DNA of 64,000 nucleotides from Serratia marcescens subsp. marcescens ATCC 13880 (GTDB lineage Bacteria; Pseudomonadota; Gammaproteobacteria; Enterobacterales; Enterobacteriaceae), in contig NZ_CP071238.1 in NCBI RefSeq assembly GCF_017299535.1, forward strand, positions 2,914,001-2,978,000. The letters run 5' to 3'. Shown piece by piece: positions 28,655 through 40,465 of the stretch. Made by a program: the position numbers and the translations under genes. Under the pieces are notes generated by a model, which saw nothing but the letters and a program-made list of their open reading frames with translations, made no database searches and was not told the origin of the DNA. Position 1 is the first letter of the stretch. Every line of letters starts with the position of its first letter.

Positions 28655-30385
28655 GTGAATATTCAGGTTCTTCTTTCAGATAAAGTCAGCCAGGCGCTGA
28701 TCGCCGCTGGCGCGCCAGCCGATTGCGAAGCGCAGGTCCGCCCTTCCGCCAAGGCGCAGTTTGGCGATTACCAGGCCAACGGCGTGATGTCAGTCGCCAA
28801 AAAGCTGGGCATGCCGCCCCGTCAGCTGGCGGAAAAAGTGGTGCAACTGCTGGATCTCGGCGACGTCGCCGGTAAAGTGGAAATCGCCGGTCCCGGCTTT
28901 ATCAACATTTTCCTGAACAGCGACTGGGTCGCCCGCCAGGCCGATCAGGTGCTGAACGCACCGAAATTGGGCATTGCGCCGGTTGAACCGCAAACCATTG
29001 TTATCGACTACTCCGCGCCGAACGTGGCGAAAGAGATGCACGTCGGCCACCTGCGCTCCACCATCATCGGCGACGCCGCGGCGCGTACCCAGGAGTTTTT
29101 GGGCCATAAAGTGATCCGCGCCAACCATGTCGGCGACTGGGGCACTCAGTTCGGCATGTTGATTGCCTACCTGGAAAAAATGCAGAACGAAAACGCCAGC
29201 GATATGGGCCTGTCCGATTTGGAACAGTTCTATCGCGAAGCCAAGAAACACTACGACGAAGACGCCAAGTTCGCCGAGCGCGCGCGCGCTTACGTCGTGA
29301 AGCTGCAGGGCGGCGATCAGTACTGCCTGAAAATGTGGCGCAAGCTGGTCGACATCACCATGGCGCAAAACCAGCTGACCTATAACCGCCTGAACGTCAC
29401 GCTGACCGAAGACGACGTGATGGGCGAAAGCCTGTATAACGCGATGCTGCCGGGCATCGTCGCCGATCTGAAAGCCAAAGGGCTGGCGGTGGAAAGCGAA
29501 GGCGCCACCGTGGTGTTCCTCGATGAATACCAGAACAAGGACGGCGACCCGATGGGCGTCATCATCCAGAAAAAGGATGGCGGCTACCTCTACACCACCA
29601 CCGATATCGCCTGCGCCAAGTATCGCTACGAAACTCTGGGCGCCAACCGCGTTCTGTATTACATCGACTCCCGCCAGCATCAGCACCTGATGCAGGCCTG
29701 GACCATCGTGCGCAAGGCCGGTTACGTGCCGGAGTCCGTCTCGCTGGAGCACCACATGTTCGGCATGATGCTGGGCAAAGACGGCAAGCCATTCAAAACC
29801 CGCTCGGGCGGCACGGTGAAGCTCTCCGATCTGCTGGATGAAGCCATCGAACGCGCCGAACAGCTGATCGCCGGCAAAAACCCGGACATGCCGCAAGATG
29901 AAATGAAGACCGTGGCCCGCGTGGTCGGCATCGGCGCGGTGAAATACGCCGATCTGTCGAAAAGCCGCACCACCGACTATGTCTTCGACTGGGACAACAT
30001 GCTGGCCTTCGAGGGCAATACCGCACCTTATATGCAATACGCCTATACCCGTGTGGCATCGGTATTCAAGCGCGCCGGGATCGACGAAAGCAGCCTGACA
30101 CTGCCGCTGACGCTGACCGAAGAGCGTGAAATTGCGCTGGCTACCCGCTTGCTGCAGTTCGAAGAGGTGCTCACCACCGTTGCACGTGAAGGCACGCCTC
30201 ACGTCATGTGCAGCTACCTGTATGATCTGGCCGGCTTGTTCTCCAGCTTCTACGAGCACTGCCAGATCCTGAACGCCGACAGCGAAGAAACCCGTCAGAG
30301 CCGCCTGAAGCTGGCGCTGCTGACCTCTAAAACGCTGAAAACCGGCCTGGACACGCTGGGCATCGAAACCGTCGAACGCATGTAA
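28655..30385 (+). CDS. argS: Arginyl-tRNA synthetase ArgS
   Basis: ArgS charges tRNA-Arg. The 576-residue class I synthetase has the N-terminal Add-1 tRNA-binding domain (to about 110), the HIGH-type signature HVGHLRST, the loop with [15 protein letters not shown] in place of a classic KMSKS, and the DALR anticodon-binding domain at the C-terminus ending in GIETVERM. Translation starts at GTG with AAGG upstream, as in E. coli. The length matches. A terminator follows at 30406. Confidence 0.98.
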   Translation: MNIQVLLSDKVSQALIAAGAPADCEAQVRPSAKAQFGDYQANGVMSVAKKLGMPPRQLAEKVVQLLDLGDVAGKVEIAGPGFINIFLNSDWVARQADQVLNAPKLGIAPVEPQTIVIDYSAPNVAKEMHVGHLRSTIIGDAAARTQEFLGHKVIRANHVGDWGTQFGMLIAYLEKMQNENASDMGLSDLEQFYREAKKHYDEDAKFAERARAYVVKLQGGDQYCLKMWRKLVDITMAQNQLTYNRLNVTLTEDDVMGESLYNAMLPGIVADLKAKGLAVESEGATVVFLDEYQNKDGDPMGVIIQKKDGGYLYTTTDIACAKYRYETLGANRVLYYIDSRQHQHLMQAWTIVRKAGYVPESVSLEHHMFGMMLGKDGKPFKTRSGGTVKLSDLLDEAIERAEQLIAGKNPDMPQDEMKTVARVVGIGAVKYADLSKSRTTDYVFDWDNMLAFEGNTAPYMQYAYTRVASVFKRAGIDESSLTLPLTLTEEREIALATRLLQFEEVLTTVAREGTPHVMCSYLYDLAGLFSSFYEHCQILNADSEETRQSRLKLALLTSKTLKTGLDTLGIETVERM

Positions 30386-30405
30386 GCCGCACCGCGCGGA
30401 AAGTA

Positions 30406-30433
30406 AAAAGGTCGCCAAGGCGACCTTTTTTTG
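30406..30433 (+). terminator. Bidirectional terminator between argS and murJ
   Basis: The stem AGGTCGCC/GGCGACCT with a 2-base loop is followed by Ts on the plus strand and preceded by As on the left, so it can serve both convergent genes. Confidence 0.88.
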
Positions 30434-30447
30434 TTCTTGCATTCGGC

Positions 30448-31983
30448 TCAGGCGACGCGGCGCGCAAAATCACGCGGGCGGAAGCCCAACCCGGCCAGCA
30501 CGCCAAAGTAGGCCACCACACCGGCCACCACCACCGCAGCCAAACGCAGCAAACGTTCCAGCATATTGCCCTGATCCCAAGCCGGCATCAGCCACATCAC
30601 GCCAATCAGCACCGCCGACATCGCCAGCACGGCGATCACCAGCTTAGTGAGGAACAGCGCCCAACCCGGCTGTGGCTGGAAAATCTTCTGCTTGCGCAGC
30701 TGCCAATACAGCAGCGAGGCGTTCAGGCAAGCCGCCAAGCCGATCGACAGCGCCAGGCCGGCATGCTTCAACGGACCAATAAACGCCAGGTTCATCACCT
30801 GCGTCATGATCAGCGTGATGATAGCGATCTTGACCGGCGTTTTGATGTCCTGCCGCGAATAGAAGCCCGGCGCCAGCACTTTAACCACGATCAGCCCCAT
30901 CAGCCCCACCGAGTAAGCCACCAGCGCGCGCTGCGTCATCGCCGCGTCAAAGGCGCTGAACTTGCCGTACTGGAACAGCGAGACGGTCAACGGTTTGGCC
31001 AATATGCCCAGCGCGATGGCGCTCGGCAGCGCCAGCAGGAAACACAGGCGCAGCCCCCAATCCATCAGGCGCGAATACTCGTCGTGGTTGCCGCTTGAGA
31101 AACTTTTGGCCAGCGACGGCAGCAGGATGGTGCCTAATGCCACACCCAACACGCCGGAAGGAAATTCCATCAGGCGGTCGGCATAGTACATCCAGGACAC
31201 CGAGCCGGATACCAGGAACGATGCGAAGATAGTGTTGATGATCAGCGAGATTTGGCTGACCGACACCCCAAGGATCGCCGGCCCCATCTGACGCATTACC
31301 CGCCAGACTCCGGCATCGCCCAATTTGAGGCGCGGCAGCACCAGCATGCCGATCTTGCGCAGGTGCGGCAGCTGGTAGCCCAGTTGCAGCACGCCGCCCA
31401 CTACCACCGCCCAGGCCAGCGCCAGCACCGGCGGGTGGAAATACGGCGCGGCGAACAGCGCGAAGCCAATCATGCTGACGTTAAGCAGCGTTGGCGCAAA
31501 GGCCGGGATCGAGAAGCGGTTCCAGGTATTGAGGATCGCCCCCACCAGCGACGCCAGCGAGATCAACAGAATATAGGGGAACGTGATGCGCAGCAGCGCC
31601 GACGTCAGGGCAAACTTGTCGGGCGTATCGGTAAAGCCCGGCGCGGTGAGATAGATAACCCAGGGCGCGGCCAACATCCCCAGTACCGTCACCACCGCCA
31701 GCACCAGCGTCAGCAGCCCGGAGACATAGGCGATAAAGGTGCGCGTCGCTTCTTCACCCTGCTGGCTCTTGTATTCGGCCAAGATCGGCACGAAGGCCTG
31801 CGAAAACGCGCCTTCGGCAAAGATACGGCGTAACAGATTCGGGAGTTTGAACGCCACGAAGAAGGCGTCCGTTGCCATGCCGGCCCCGAACACCCGCGCG
31901 ACGATCGCATCGCGGGCAAAGCCCAACACCCGCGAAAACATCGTCATCGAGCTGACGGCAGCCAAGGATTTGAGTAGGTTCAT
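30448..31983 (-). CDS. murJ: Lipid II flippase MurJ
   Basis: MurJ moves lipid II across the inner membrane for peptidoglycan synthesis. The 511-residue MOP-superfamily protein starts [25 protein letters not shown], with the conserved arginines of the central cavity in [11 protein letters not shown], and has about 14 hydrophobic helices through the whole length ([32 protein letters not shown]). It is essential in E. coli. It follows the mviM-yceH-rimJ cluster on the same strand by 106 bases. Confidence 0.97.
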   Translation of the reverse strand: MNLLKSLAAVSSMTMFSRVLGFARDAIVARVFGAGMATDAFFVAFKLPNLLRRIFAEGAFSQAFVPILAEYKSQQGEEATRTFIAYVSGLLTLVLAVVTVLGMLAAPWVIYLTAPGFTDTPDKFALTSALLRITFPYILLISLASLVGAILNTWNRFSIPAFAPTLLNVSMIGFALFAAPYFHPPVLALAWAVVVGGVLQLGYQLPHLRKIGMLVLPRLKLGDAGVWRVMRQMGPAILGVSVSQISLIINTIFASFLVSGSVSWMYYADRLMEFPSGVLGVALGTILLPSLAKSFSSGNHDEYSRLMDWGLRLCFLLALPSAIALGILAKPLTVSLFQYGKFSAFDAAMTQRALVAYSVGLMGLIVVKVLAPGFYSRQDIKTPVKIAIITLIMTQVMNLAFIGPLKHAGLALSIGLAACLNASLLYWQLRKQKIFQPQPGWALFLTKLVIAVLAMSAVLIGVMWLMPAWDQGNMLERLLRLAAVVVAGVVAYFGVLAGLGFRPRDFARRVA

Positions 31984-32089
31984 GTGGTTGTCTGATAGGT
32001 ACCGTAAATATCAACGCCTGCAACAGCAGGCGTCAGTGAAACAATCGGCTCAGTTTACGCATCCGGAAAAGAATAGCTACCGCCATATG

Positions 32090-33010
32090 TTACATAGAGT
32101 TATCCCGTAGCAAACGCTCGACCACCCGCTGGGCAAGCAGCGCCTGTTCGCCGCCGGTTTCCGGCGCGCTCTGATTGGCGACGGCATCAAGGAAATGCCG
32201 CACCGCACCGTCGAAGCCGCGTTGCACCAGCGTACTTTGCCAGCCCGGCACCGGTTGTTCCAACTCGCCCTGCGCATCTTCACGCAGCCAGTGGCGCATA
32301 TCGGTCAACTGATACAGCGCGCCGTCGGTCACCGCCTGCACGCTTTCGCGCTGGCTGCCGCCGCGGCGATGCATACTGGTCGTCACCTGCGTGTCGCCGC
32401 AGGCGAAGTGGTGCTCGGCGTACAGCATTTCGCCTGCGGCGTTGGCGCGCACGCTGCCGCTCAGCAGTTGCTCGCCTCCGCCCGCCAGCCACAGCGCCGT
32501 GTCCACCACGTGCAGGTAATCATCCAATAGGGTAAAACGCAGATCGTGCGGGCCGACGCTGTCCGCCCGATGTTTATCCATGCGAATGGAGGCCGGCTGA
32601 TTCATTTGCTGCTTGAGCTGCCGGTAAAGCGGTGCGAAACGGCGGTTGAACCCCACCATCAGCGTTTTGCCCCGCCGCTCGGCCAACTCAAGCAACTGCT
32701 CGCCCTGCTCCAGCGTCTCCGCCAGCGGTTTATCGACGTAAACGTGCACGCCGCGGTTCAGCAGCTCGCCAATGACCGAAAAATGGCTGGCGGTGCTGCT
32801 GTGAACAAAGACCGCGTCGCACTGTTCGGCCAGGCTGTCCAGCCGGGAGAAACAGGCCATGCGGTAGCTGTCGCACAGCGGCTGCGCTTTTTGCTGATTG
32901 GGCGAAAAACCGCCCACCAGAGTCCAATCCGCCGCCTGACCGAGGATTGGCAGGTAAGCCTTCTGCGCGATACTGCCCAATCCCACCACGCCTACACGCA
33001 ATTTAGTCAT
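32090..33010 (-). CDS. mviM: Gfo/Idh/MocA-family oxidoreductase MviM (YceM)
   Basis: The 306-residue protein has an N-terminal Rossmann NAD(P) motif ([18 protein letters not shown]), the segment DKPLAE with the family's catalytic Lys, and NRRFAPLYR. The C-terminal sheet domain carries [21 protein letters not shown]. It resembles sugar or inositol dehydrogenases, but no substrate is known. The start at MTKLRVG has GAGGG 6 bases upstream and overlaps the end of yceH by 8 bases, which implies co-transcription. It sits next to murJ as in E. coli. Confidence 0.93.
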   Translation of the reverse strand: MTKLRVGVVGLGSIAQKAYLPILGQAADWTLVGGFSPNQQKAQPLCDSYRMACFSRLDSLAEQCDAVFVHSSTASHFSVIGELLNRGVHVYVDKPLAETLEQGEQLLELAERRGKTLMVGFNRRFAPLYRQLKQQMNQPASIRMDKHRADSVGPHDLRFTLLDDYLHVVDTALWLAGGGEQLLSGSVRANAAGEMLYAEHHFACGDTQVTTSMHRRGGSQRESVQAVTDGALYQLTDMRHWLREDAQGELEQPVPGWQSTLVQRGFDGAVRHFLDAVANQSAPETGGEQALLAQRVVERLLRDNSM

Positions 33011-33650
33011 TCGCATCCCTCACCAACAGGTGTTGCAACTGCCGTTTCAGTTCCGCCACTTCGCTTTCCAATGCGCTAACCCTGGCGCTCAGTTCGCCGT
33101 CGTCCTCGGATTCGAACGCCGCGGGCGGCGCTTCATCAATCTGGCCGCTGAACAGATGCATGAATCGGCTTTCGCGCTTGCCCGGCTCACGCGCCAGGCG
33201 CACCACGAACGGGCCATCTTCTCGCGTGGCCAGCTGTTGCAACACCTGTTCGACTTCCCTGACATCGCTGAACTCGTGCATCCGATTGGTACGGGTGCGC
33301 AGCTCGCCGGGCGTTTGCGCGCCGCGCAGCAGTAAGGTGGCGATCACCGCCAGTTCGGCGGGCGAAAGTTTCAGTTGGCCGAACTCGGAGTTGCAAAACC
33401 GCTGTTCGTACTTCACTACCCGGTTGCCGAACCCGCTGAGGGTGCGCAGGAAATGTTTGCGCAGCAACAGATCGAGGAGCTGCTGCACTTCGCTTTCGCT
33501 CAGATCCATCACCGGTTCACGGTTGGTTTTTTGGTTACATGCCAGCGTAATGGCATTCAGCGAAAGCGGGTATTGATCCGGGGTCGTGACCTGTTTTTCC
33601 AACAGGCAGCCGATAACCCGAGCCTCTCTGGCGTTCAATTCATATTTCAT
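33003..33650 (-). CDS. yceH: DUF480/UPF0502 protein YceH
   Basis: This 215-residue protein has the DUF480 architecture: two winged-helix units ([24 protein letters not shown] and [24 protein letters not shown]) and a C-terminal coiled coil ([17 protein letters not shown]). The double winged helix suggests nucleic-acid or protein binding, with no established role. It lies 9 bases after rimJ and overlaps mviM, so rimJ-yceH-mviM are likely one operon, as in E. coli. Confidence 0.94.
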   Translation of the reverse strand: MKYELNAREARVIGCLLEKQVTTPDQYPLSLNAITLACNQKTNREPVMDLSESEVQQLLDLLLRKHFLRTLSGFGNRVVKYEQRFCNSEFGQLKLSPAELAVIATLLLRGAQTPGELRTRTNRMHEFSDVREVEQVLQQLATREDGPFVVRLAREPGKRESRFMHLFSGQIDEAPPAAFESEDDGELSARVSALESEVAELKRQLQHLLVRDAND

Positions 33651-33659
33651 CGTTTGGCC

Positions 33660-34244
33660 TCAACGTGGGGGGAGCCACTCTTTATTGGTGTATGCCGTCA
33701 AAACGTGGTCTTGCCACTGGCCGTCGATCAGCAGGTAATCCTTGGCGTAACCTTCGCGTTCGAATCCCAGACGCGTCAGCAATGCGCCGCTGCGCTGGTT
33801 GTGCGGCATATAGTTGGCCATGATGCGGTGCATGCGCTGTTGGCGCAGCATATAGCGGATGGCGGACTGCAAGGCTTCGAACATCAGCCCCTGTCCCTGC
33901 CATTTCTCCCCCAGCGAATAACCGAGGAAACAGGCGTGAAACGAACCGCGCAGCACGTTGCTGAAGTTCGCCACGCCGCGCACTTCCTGCTCTTGCGGAT
34001 CGAGCAGGATAAAATAGTAGGCGCTGCCCTGCTTTTGCATTTCAGCGATCATGCCCAGACGCGCCTGCCAGCCGGAAGGATAACAGTGGCTTTCGTCGCG
34101 CACCGGCTCCCAGGGTTTGAGAAAGGCTCGGTTCTCGGCATAATAATCCGCCAGACGATAGGCGTCCCGTTCATGCACTAAACGGACCACCATCCGGTCG
34201 GTAGTAAGACGTACTTTTGGCGATGCAGAGCGGTAGCCGAACAT
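33660..34244 (-). CDS. rimJ: Ribosomal protein S5 N-acetyltransferase RimJ
   Basis: RimJ acetylates the N-terminal Ala of ribosomal protein S5. The 194-residue GNAT protein has the E. coli length, with the acetyl-CoA loop in [14 protein letters not shown] and the conserved [15 protein letters not shown] and [14 protein letters not shown]. Two adjacent ATGs exist; the second (MFGYRSAS) matches E. coli and gives better spacing to GGGGG. It is the first gene of the rimJ-yceH-mviM operon and diverges from mdtH across 346 bases. Confidence 0.95.
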   Translation of the reverse strand: MFGYRSASPKVRLTTDRMVVRLVHERDAYRLADYYAENRAFLKPWEPVRDESHCYPSGWQARLGMIAEMQKQGSAYYFILLDPQEQEVRGVANFSNVLRGSFHACFLGYSLGEKWQGQGLMFEALQSAIRYMLRQQRMHRIMANYMPHNQRSGALLTRLGFEREGYAKDYLLIDGQWQDHVLTAYTNKEWLPPR

Positions 34245-35796
<1,552 letters not shown>

Positions 35797-35869
35797 CGCC
35801 ATAGAAATCCGGCCGAATCGGCAACAGCTGCTATCCTGTTAGTAAAAACACCCACAGGAGCCCGTCGGC

Positions 35870-36118
35870 ATGAACGAAGAAGCAAAATTACCGCAACTAC
35901 TCGAACATATGATACTGAACTTGCGCATGATTTATGCGCGTTCCACCCTGGTGGAAAAGGCCCTGGCCCATATCCTCGCCAGCGACGCCGGCCTGAAAAA
36001 CGATATTATCAAACAGCTGCAGGTCGTCACCGCCACCAACGAACGTGACAAAATCGACTTGGAAGAAGCTCGCATTCACCTGATCGATGTGCTCAACTCG
36101 GTACCGGCCAAGAAATAA
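35870..36118 (+). CDS. Conserved-looking hypothetical protein, all-helical (82 aa)
   Basis: I do not recognise this gene. The 82-residue product is soluble, without signal or membrane segment, and should be mostly helical (EHMILNLRMIYARSTLVEKA, NERDKIDLEEARIHLIDVLN). An AGGAG ribosome-binding site 9 bases upstream supports it as real. It lies between mdtH and grxB, 73 bases after mdtH, where E. coli has no counterpart that I recall. A GC-rich hairpin without T run follows (36128-36147). Confidence 0.75.
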   Translation: MNEEAKLPQLLEHMILNLRMIYARSTLVEKALAHILASDAGLKNDIIKQLQVVTATNERDKIDLEEARIHLIDVLNSVPAKK

Positions 36119-36127
36119 CGCCCCCTA

Positions 36128-36147
36128 GCCCGCGCCGGTGCGCGGGC
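36128..36147. other. GC-rich hairpin after the 82-aa gene
   Basis: GCCCGCGC pairs with GCGCGGGC across CGGT. It has no T tract, so it is at best a weak terminator. Confidence 0.5.
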
Positions 36148-36245
36148 AATATCGCAATAACGCACCATCCAACACACGCACGTCAAGACAGCCTCGATAA
36201 GCTGTGGTAACTATTGCTGTTAAAACCTGACAACCCGGAGCAAGC

Positions 36246-36893
36246 ATGAAACTGTTCATTTACGATCATTGCCCATTCTGCGTTAAAGCCCGCATGATTT
36301 TCGGCCTGAAACGTCTGCCGATTCGCCTGGTCACGTTGCTCAACGACGATGAGACGACCCCGCTCAACCTGATCGGCCAAAAAATGGTGCCTATCCTGGT
36401 CAAAGACGACGGCGAAGCGATGCCGGAAAGCCTGGATATCGTACGCTATGTCGATAACCTGGACGGCAAGCCGGTGCTGACCGGCCGCACCAACCCCGCC
36501 ATTGCCGAGTGGCTGCAGCGGGTCGGCGAGTACAGCGCAAAATTGCTGTTGCCGCGTATTGCGCATGCCGATTTCGAAGAGTTCGCCACCGACAGCGCCC
36601 GCCGTTATTTTATCGATAAAAAGCAGGCGTCAATCGGTGATTTCGCCGAGCATCTCGCCAACAGCGCCGATCTGATCGCCCAGTTGGAGGCCGATCTGCA
36701 AACCCTGTCACCGCTGATCGTCTCCGCCGAAGCGGTAAACGGCGAGCTGTCCGAGGACGACATCCACCTGTTCCCGCTGCTGCGCTCGTTGTCGATCGTC
36801 GCCGGGGTTGCGCTGCCGGACAACGTGGAAACCTACCGCAACCGCATGGCGCAACGCAGCGAAGTGCCGTTGCTGCTGGACATGGAACAATAA
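36246..36893 (+). CDS. grxB: Glutaredoxin 2 GrxB
   Basis: GrxB is the large glutaredoxin that reduces protein and glutathione disulfides in the cytoplasm. The 215-residue protein has the active-site CPFC at Cys9 and Cys12, the thioredoxin-fold cis-Pro segment (KMVPILVKDDG), the glutathione-binding PESLDIVRYVD and a helical GST-like C-terminal domain. Length and sequence match E. coli GrxB. CGGAG lies 8 bases upstream. An ABC1-kinase gene follows 32 bases later on the same strand and may be co-transcribed. Confidence 0.96.
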   Translation: MKLFIYDHCPFCVKARMIFGLKRLPIRLVTLLNDDETTPLNLIGQKMVPILVKDDGEAMPESLDIVRYVDNLDGKPVLTGRTNPAIAEWLQRVGEYSAKLLLPRIAHADFEEFATDSARRYFIDKKQASIGDFAEHLANSADLIAQLEADLQTLSPLIVSAEAVNGELSEDDIHLFPLLRSLSIVAGVALPDNVETYRNRMAQRSEVPLLLDMEQ

Positions 36894-36925
36894 CGTTTGA
36901 ATAACCCAAAGGATATGGCGTACTG

Positions 36926-38566
36926 ATGCTGAAAATGGTGCTCGCCACCGCTCGCGATCGGGCGCGGCTGAAGGAAATTACCTCCGTTCTGATTCGTTAC
37001 GGCCTGCAAGACGTTCTGCGTCTGCTGGGCCTGGGGGCTTTGCTGCGCGGCGCCCGCGCTGAACCCGCCCAATTGGACGCCCAAACCCTGCCCGAGCGGC
37101 TGCGCGAAGCGCTCGAGGCGCTAGGCCCAACCTTCGTCAAATTCGGCCAGATCCTGGCCACGCGTTCTGACCTGTTGGATCCGGCCTGGACCGACGAACT
37201 GGATCGCCTGCACAGCCAGGCGGCGGTGCTGCCATGGGAAACGCTGGCGCCGCAGATCGTTGCCGATCTCGGCGATGATCCCGAGCAACTGTTTGCCGAA
37301 TTCGATCGCACACCGCTGGCGGCGGCGTCGATGGCGCAAATCTACCGCGCGCGCCTGCACAGCGGCGAACAAGTGGTGGTGAAAGTGCTGCGGCCCGGCC
37401 TGGCGAAAACCATTCACGCCGATCTGCGGCTGCTGGCCTCGCTGGCGGAAACCGTAGAGCAGCAGAGTCAGGCGCTGGCGCGCTATCGACCACGGCAGAT
37501 GGTCAGAGCGCTAGCGACGGCGCTCAATCATGAACTGGATTTGACCCATGAAGGGCATAACTGCGATCGCGTCGCCGGCATGTTCGCGCGTGAACCCGAC
37601 GTGGTCGTGCCAAAAATCTATTGGCAATGGTCTTCCCCGCGTCTGTTAGTGCAGGAGTACTTGCCCGGCACCGCGCCGGAGAACCCCCGGCAGTTGGCGG
37701 AAGCGGGCTTTGACGGCCCGCTGCTGGCGCAGCGCGGCGCCCGCGCCTTTATGAGCATGGTGCTGGAGCACCGGCTGTATCACGCCGATCCGCACCCCGG
37801 CAACGTGATGGCGCTGAGCGGCGACCGCGTCGGCTTCATCGACTTCGGCATGGTGGGCCAGCTGTCCGAACGGCGGCGCAACCAGCTGCTCCTGCTGCTG
37901 CAGGCCATTGCCGATCGTCAGTCCGAAGGCATCGTCAACACGCTGATCGCCTGGTCGGACAGCGAGCCGCTGGATCTGATGGATCTGGAGCTGGCGGCGC
38001 AAAACTTTCTCGACAAACAGGCCGCCGCCACCCTGACGTTGGGCAAGGCTCTGACCGACCTGCTGGTGATGGCGCGTGAACACCAGTTGGCGCTGCCGCC
38101 CGATCTGGTGCTGCTGTTCAAGGCGTTAATCACCGCCGACGGCGTGCTGCACCGATTGGATCCGGCCTTCGACATCGTCGCCACCCTCAAACCGATGCTG
38201 CAACAAACGGTGCTGCAACGCTATGCCCCTGACGCCGTGCGTCAGCGGTTGTTGGCCCTGGGTGGGGAAGCGCTCGACGCCGGGGAAGAACTGCCGCAAA
38301 CCCTGCGGCTGTTGGTGCGCCGCCTAAAACGCGGGCAGCTCAATGCCGATATCAACATCAGTAATCTCGGCCAGTTGAGCAAGGCGTTGGAACGCGCCGC
38401 CGTCACCCTGGCTATCGCCATTGTCACCGCCGCTTTTGCCCTGGGCCTGGCGCCTTATCTGATGCACTCCTCACTGCAGCTGTGGGGCATTCCGCTGTTC
38501 CCGCTGTTGGGGGGAGCGGCCTGCCTGGCCGGCGTGATCCTCTTGGCGCTGCGATTGCGGCGCTGA
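36926..38566 (+). CDS. ABC1/UbiB-family atypical kinase (paralogue of UbiB)
   Basis: The 546-residue protein has the ABC1/ADCK fold: the family KxGQ motif at Lys72-Gln75 (TFVKFGQ), the Ala-rich nucleotide loop (LAAASMAQIYRA), the ATP-binding Lys (VVVKVLRPG, about 153), the catalytic-type HADPHPGN (about 286-293) and DFG (306-308), and two C-terminal membrane helices (488-543). All key residues are present. UbiB itself belongs to the ubiEJB locus, which is not here, so this is probably a second family member; a part in quinone or lipid metabolism is inference. A three-codon ORF (ATG GCG TAC TGA) overlaps its start as TGATG and may affect initiation. It follows grxB closely. Confidence 0.88.
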   Translation: MLKMVLATARDRARLKEITSVLIRYGLQDVLRLLGLGALLRGARAEPAQLDAQTLPERLREALEALGPTFVKFGQILATRSDLLDPAWTDELDRLHSQAAVLPWETLAPQIVADLGDDPEQLFAEFDRTPLAAASMAQIYRARLHSGEQVVVKVLRPGLAKTIHADLRLLASLAETVEQQSQALARYRPRQMVRALATALNHELDLTHEGHNCDRVAGMFAREPDVVVPKIYWQWSSPRLLVQEYLPGTAPENPRQLAEAGFDGPLLAQRGARAFMSMVLEHRLYHADPHPGNVMALSGDRVGFIDFGMVGQLSERRRNQLLLLLQAIADRQSEGIVNTLIAWSDSEPLDLMDLELAAQNFLDKQAAATLTLGKALTDLLVMAREHQLALPPDLVLLFKALITADGVLHRLDPAFDIVATLKPMLQQTVLQRYAPDAVRQRLLALGGEALDAGEELPQTLRLLVRRLKRGQLNADINISNLGQLSKALERAAVTLAIAIVTAAFALGLAPYLMHSSLQLWGIPLFPLLGGAACLAGVILLALRLRR

Positions 38567-38718
38567 CGCTTTCGGCGTTATCCGATAGGTGTCGCCCGCT
38601 TTTGCGCGCACTATCCTCTGCACATCGCCGCCTGCCGTTTTCACGCGCAGGCGGAACGTTTATAATGATTAATCAATTATCTGCAGCACTTTTCGCCAGC
38701 AGTCGCAATGAGGCATTA

Positions 38719-39282
38719 ATGAAGAAGATCCTGATGGGCGCAGCCGCCCTGCTGTTCGCCGGCGTATTGGCCGGTTGCAATCAACTGACCCAGTACACCC
38801 TGAGCGAGCAGGAAGTGAATGATTACCTGCAGAAACATAACGACTACCAGAAGCAGATCGGCGTGCCCGGCCTGCTGGACGCCAACATCGTGCTGACTCA
38901 GTTGCAAAGCCAAATCGGCCGCAGTGAACCGGGTAAAGTCACCCTTTCCGGCGACGCCAAGGTCAACATCACGTCGATTCTCGGCCCGCAGACCGCGGAT
39001 CTGAAGCTGACGCTGAAGGCGCAGCCGGTCTACGACCGGGCGCAGGGCGCCATTTTCCTGAAGGACATGGAGCTGACCGATTACAGCGTGCAGCCGGAAA
39101 AAATGCAGACGGTAATGAAAGCGCTGACGCCGTATCTGAACCAGTCGCTGAAATCCTACTTCGACCAAAAGCCGGCTTATGTGCTGAATCCTGACAACAG
39201 CAAAACCGAAGCGCTGGCGAAAAAACTGGCGAAAGGGTTGGAAGTGAAACCGGGTGAATTGGTGATCCCATTCAGCGACTGA
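38719..39282 (+). CDS. yceB: DUF1439 lipoprotein YceB
   Basis: The 187-residue precursor has a lipoprotein signal (ILMGAAALLFAGVLAGC) with acylation at Cys20 followed by Asn, so outer-membrane sorting is expected. The mature domain (QLTQYTLSEQEVNDYLQKHN, then repeated beta segments) is DUF1439, a fold related to lipid-binding TULIP-type proteins; its function is unknown. The ATG has TGAGG 6 bases upstream; a longer frame lacks the signal at its N-terminus. In E. coli yceB adjoins grxB; here the ABC1 gene lies between. Confidence 0.92.
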   Translation: MKKILMGAAALLFAGVLAGCNQLTQYTLSEQEVNDYLQKHNDYQKQIGVPGLLDANIVLTQLQSQIGRSEPGKVTLSGDAKVNITSILGPQTADLKLTLKAQPVYDRAQGAIFLKDMELTDYSVQPEKMQTVMKALTPYLNQSLKSYFDQKPAYVLNPDNSKTEALAKKLAKGLEVKPGELVIPFSD

Positions 39283-39300
39283 CGCCGTCTGAGGACATCA

Positions 39301-39327
39301 AGCCCGCCGCTCGGCGGGCTTTTTATT
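39301..39327 (+). terminator. Terminator of yceB
   Basis: The stem AGCCCGCC/GGCGGGCT with a 4-base loop is followed by TTTTTATT, 18 bases after the stop. Confidence 0.9.
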
Positions 39328-39339
39328 GCCGGGAAAGCG

Positions 39340-39699
39340 TTACTGCGGGGCGCTGTAGGCGATTTCACCGGTGTTGCAGTTGAGCGTCACGTTGTAGGTT
39401 TTATCTGCCTTGGTGCCACGCACCGTCAACGGCACCTGCCATATCTGATCCTTGCCGCTGATGGCATCCGGGCTAACCCAGGCGATCGGCGTTGCGGTGC
39501 CCAGCAGCTTTTTGTCCGACTCCCAGCGCGTAATGCGGTTCTGCAAGAAGTCGCGCTTGACCTGGGCGGCGATATCCGCCGGTTGCAGACCCGCACACTG
39601 GCCTACCTTGGCGGCGCGCTGTTCGTGATCCTGCGCCCACACCGCCGTCGATGCTCCCATCATGGCCAACAAGGCGATAGCCAAACCCGTTTTTTTCAT
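39340..39699 (-). CDS. yebF: Secreted protein YebF
   Basis: The 119-residue precursor has a signal peptide (AIALLAMMGASTAVWA) and matches E. coli YebF, a small protein that crosses into the medium through outer-membrane porins and has a colicin-immunity-like fold. Matching segments are QCAGLQPADIAAQVKRDFLQNR, split here as CAGLQPADIAAQVKRD and NRITRWESD, and QVPLTVRGTKADKTYNV. The two Cys of the mature part form the expected disulfide. The ATG has GGAGGACAT upstream. It follows yqfB and yebG on the same strand. Confidence 0.93.
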   Translation of the reverse strand: MKKTGLAIALLAMMGASTAVWAQDHEQRAAKVGQCAGLQPADIAAQVKRDFLQNRITRWESDKKLLGTATPIAWVSPDAISGKDQIWQVPLTVRGTKADKTYNVTLNCNTGEIAYSAPQ

Positions 39700-39769
39700 A
39701 TGTCCTCCCGTTGTGATTAGCGCTATCCGGGCGCCCATCCCTGGCTCACAACAGGGCGTCGGCAAAGGG

Positions 39770-40078
39770 TTACCGTTTGACGAACTCAATGACAAACAGC
39801 GCATCCAGGCCCGGATAGATTTCCTTGATCACCTGCTTCAGTTCGCCGAGCGACATGTTCTCCTGCTGCGCGTGGCGTTCGGTCAGCGCATCCAGACGCA
39901 CCGGCGTTACCGACAGCACTTCGATAAAGCAGAAAAATACGCCGTCCTCATTGCGACTGACGCGCAATACCTCGCCCGGTTCGAAATGCGACTCACTGGC
40001 ATCCCGAATGGTGATGGTTTTGCGCCCGGCCAGAATGTCTTGCTCAAAGCGGCTGAAGAAAGTTATTTCACGGCTCAT
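39770..40078 (-). CDS. yqfB: N4-acetylcytidine amidohydrolase YqfB (ASCH domain)
   Basis: The 102-residue ASCH-domain protein matches E. coli YqfB, an amidohydrolase that removes acetyl groups from N4-acetylcytidine. The catalytic Lys and Thr lie in [12 protein letters not shown], and the Glu in [13 protein letters not shown]. The ATG giving MSREITFF has AGGA upstream; the longer frame is unlikely. It sits 39 bases after yebG on the same strand, so some of its transcription may be SOS-linked; this is inference. In E. coli yqfB is elsewhere. Confidence 0.93.
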   Translation of the reverse strand: MSREITFFSRFEQDILAGRKTITIRDASESHFEPGEVLRVSRNEDGVFFCFIEVLSVTPVRLDALTERHAQQENMSLGELKQVIKEIYPGLDALFVIEFVKR

Positions 40079-40117
40079 TTTAGATCCTTTTTCATCACAA
40101 CACCGCAACATAAGTCA

Positions 40118-40441
40118 TTATGCCGCCTGCTTTTCTGACGCAGATCCCTCTTTTGGGTTAGAGGCCGCTTTTTTCGCTTTGCTTTCCGCCGGTGTCTTGA
40201 GGGTTTCCGCCGGCGATGCGCCGCGCAGAATCAGACCCAGCGCATCTTTATTTTCCGCCAGGAAGAAGCTCAGCCCTTCGCGCTGTTCGTCATCCAGGTT
40301 CAGCGGCGCCTGCAGCAGCCACTCCCCAAGGTTGTCCGCCAGATCCAGCATTTTGTCGTAGGCGTCGGCTTCTTTCTTGCTCGCGAAAGTCATTTTTTCC
40401 TCACCGTTTCTCACCACCACATATTTAACTTCAACCGCCAT
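40118..40441 (-). CDS. yebG: SOS-induced protein YebG
   Basis: The 107-residue protein matches E. coli YebG in its N-terminal two-thirds (MAVEVKYVVVRNGEEKMTF, KKEADAYDKMLDLADNLGEW, DDEQREGLSFFLAENKD) with a variable Lys/Ala-rich tail. YebG is induced by DNA damage; its function is unknown. A LexA box 25 bases upstream of the start confirms the regulation. It is divergent from nothing nearby; dbpA precedes it on the same strand by 88 bases. Confidence 0.95.
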   Translation of the reverse strand: MAVEVKYVVVRNGEEKMTFASKKEADAYDKMLDLADNLGEWLLQAPLNLDDEQREGLSFFLAENKDALGLILRGASPAETLKTPAESKAKKAASNPKEGSASEKQAA

Positions 40442-40465
40442 GCGTGCGTCCTCAAATACTCAAAT

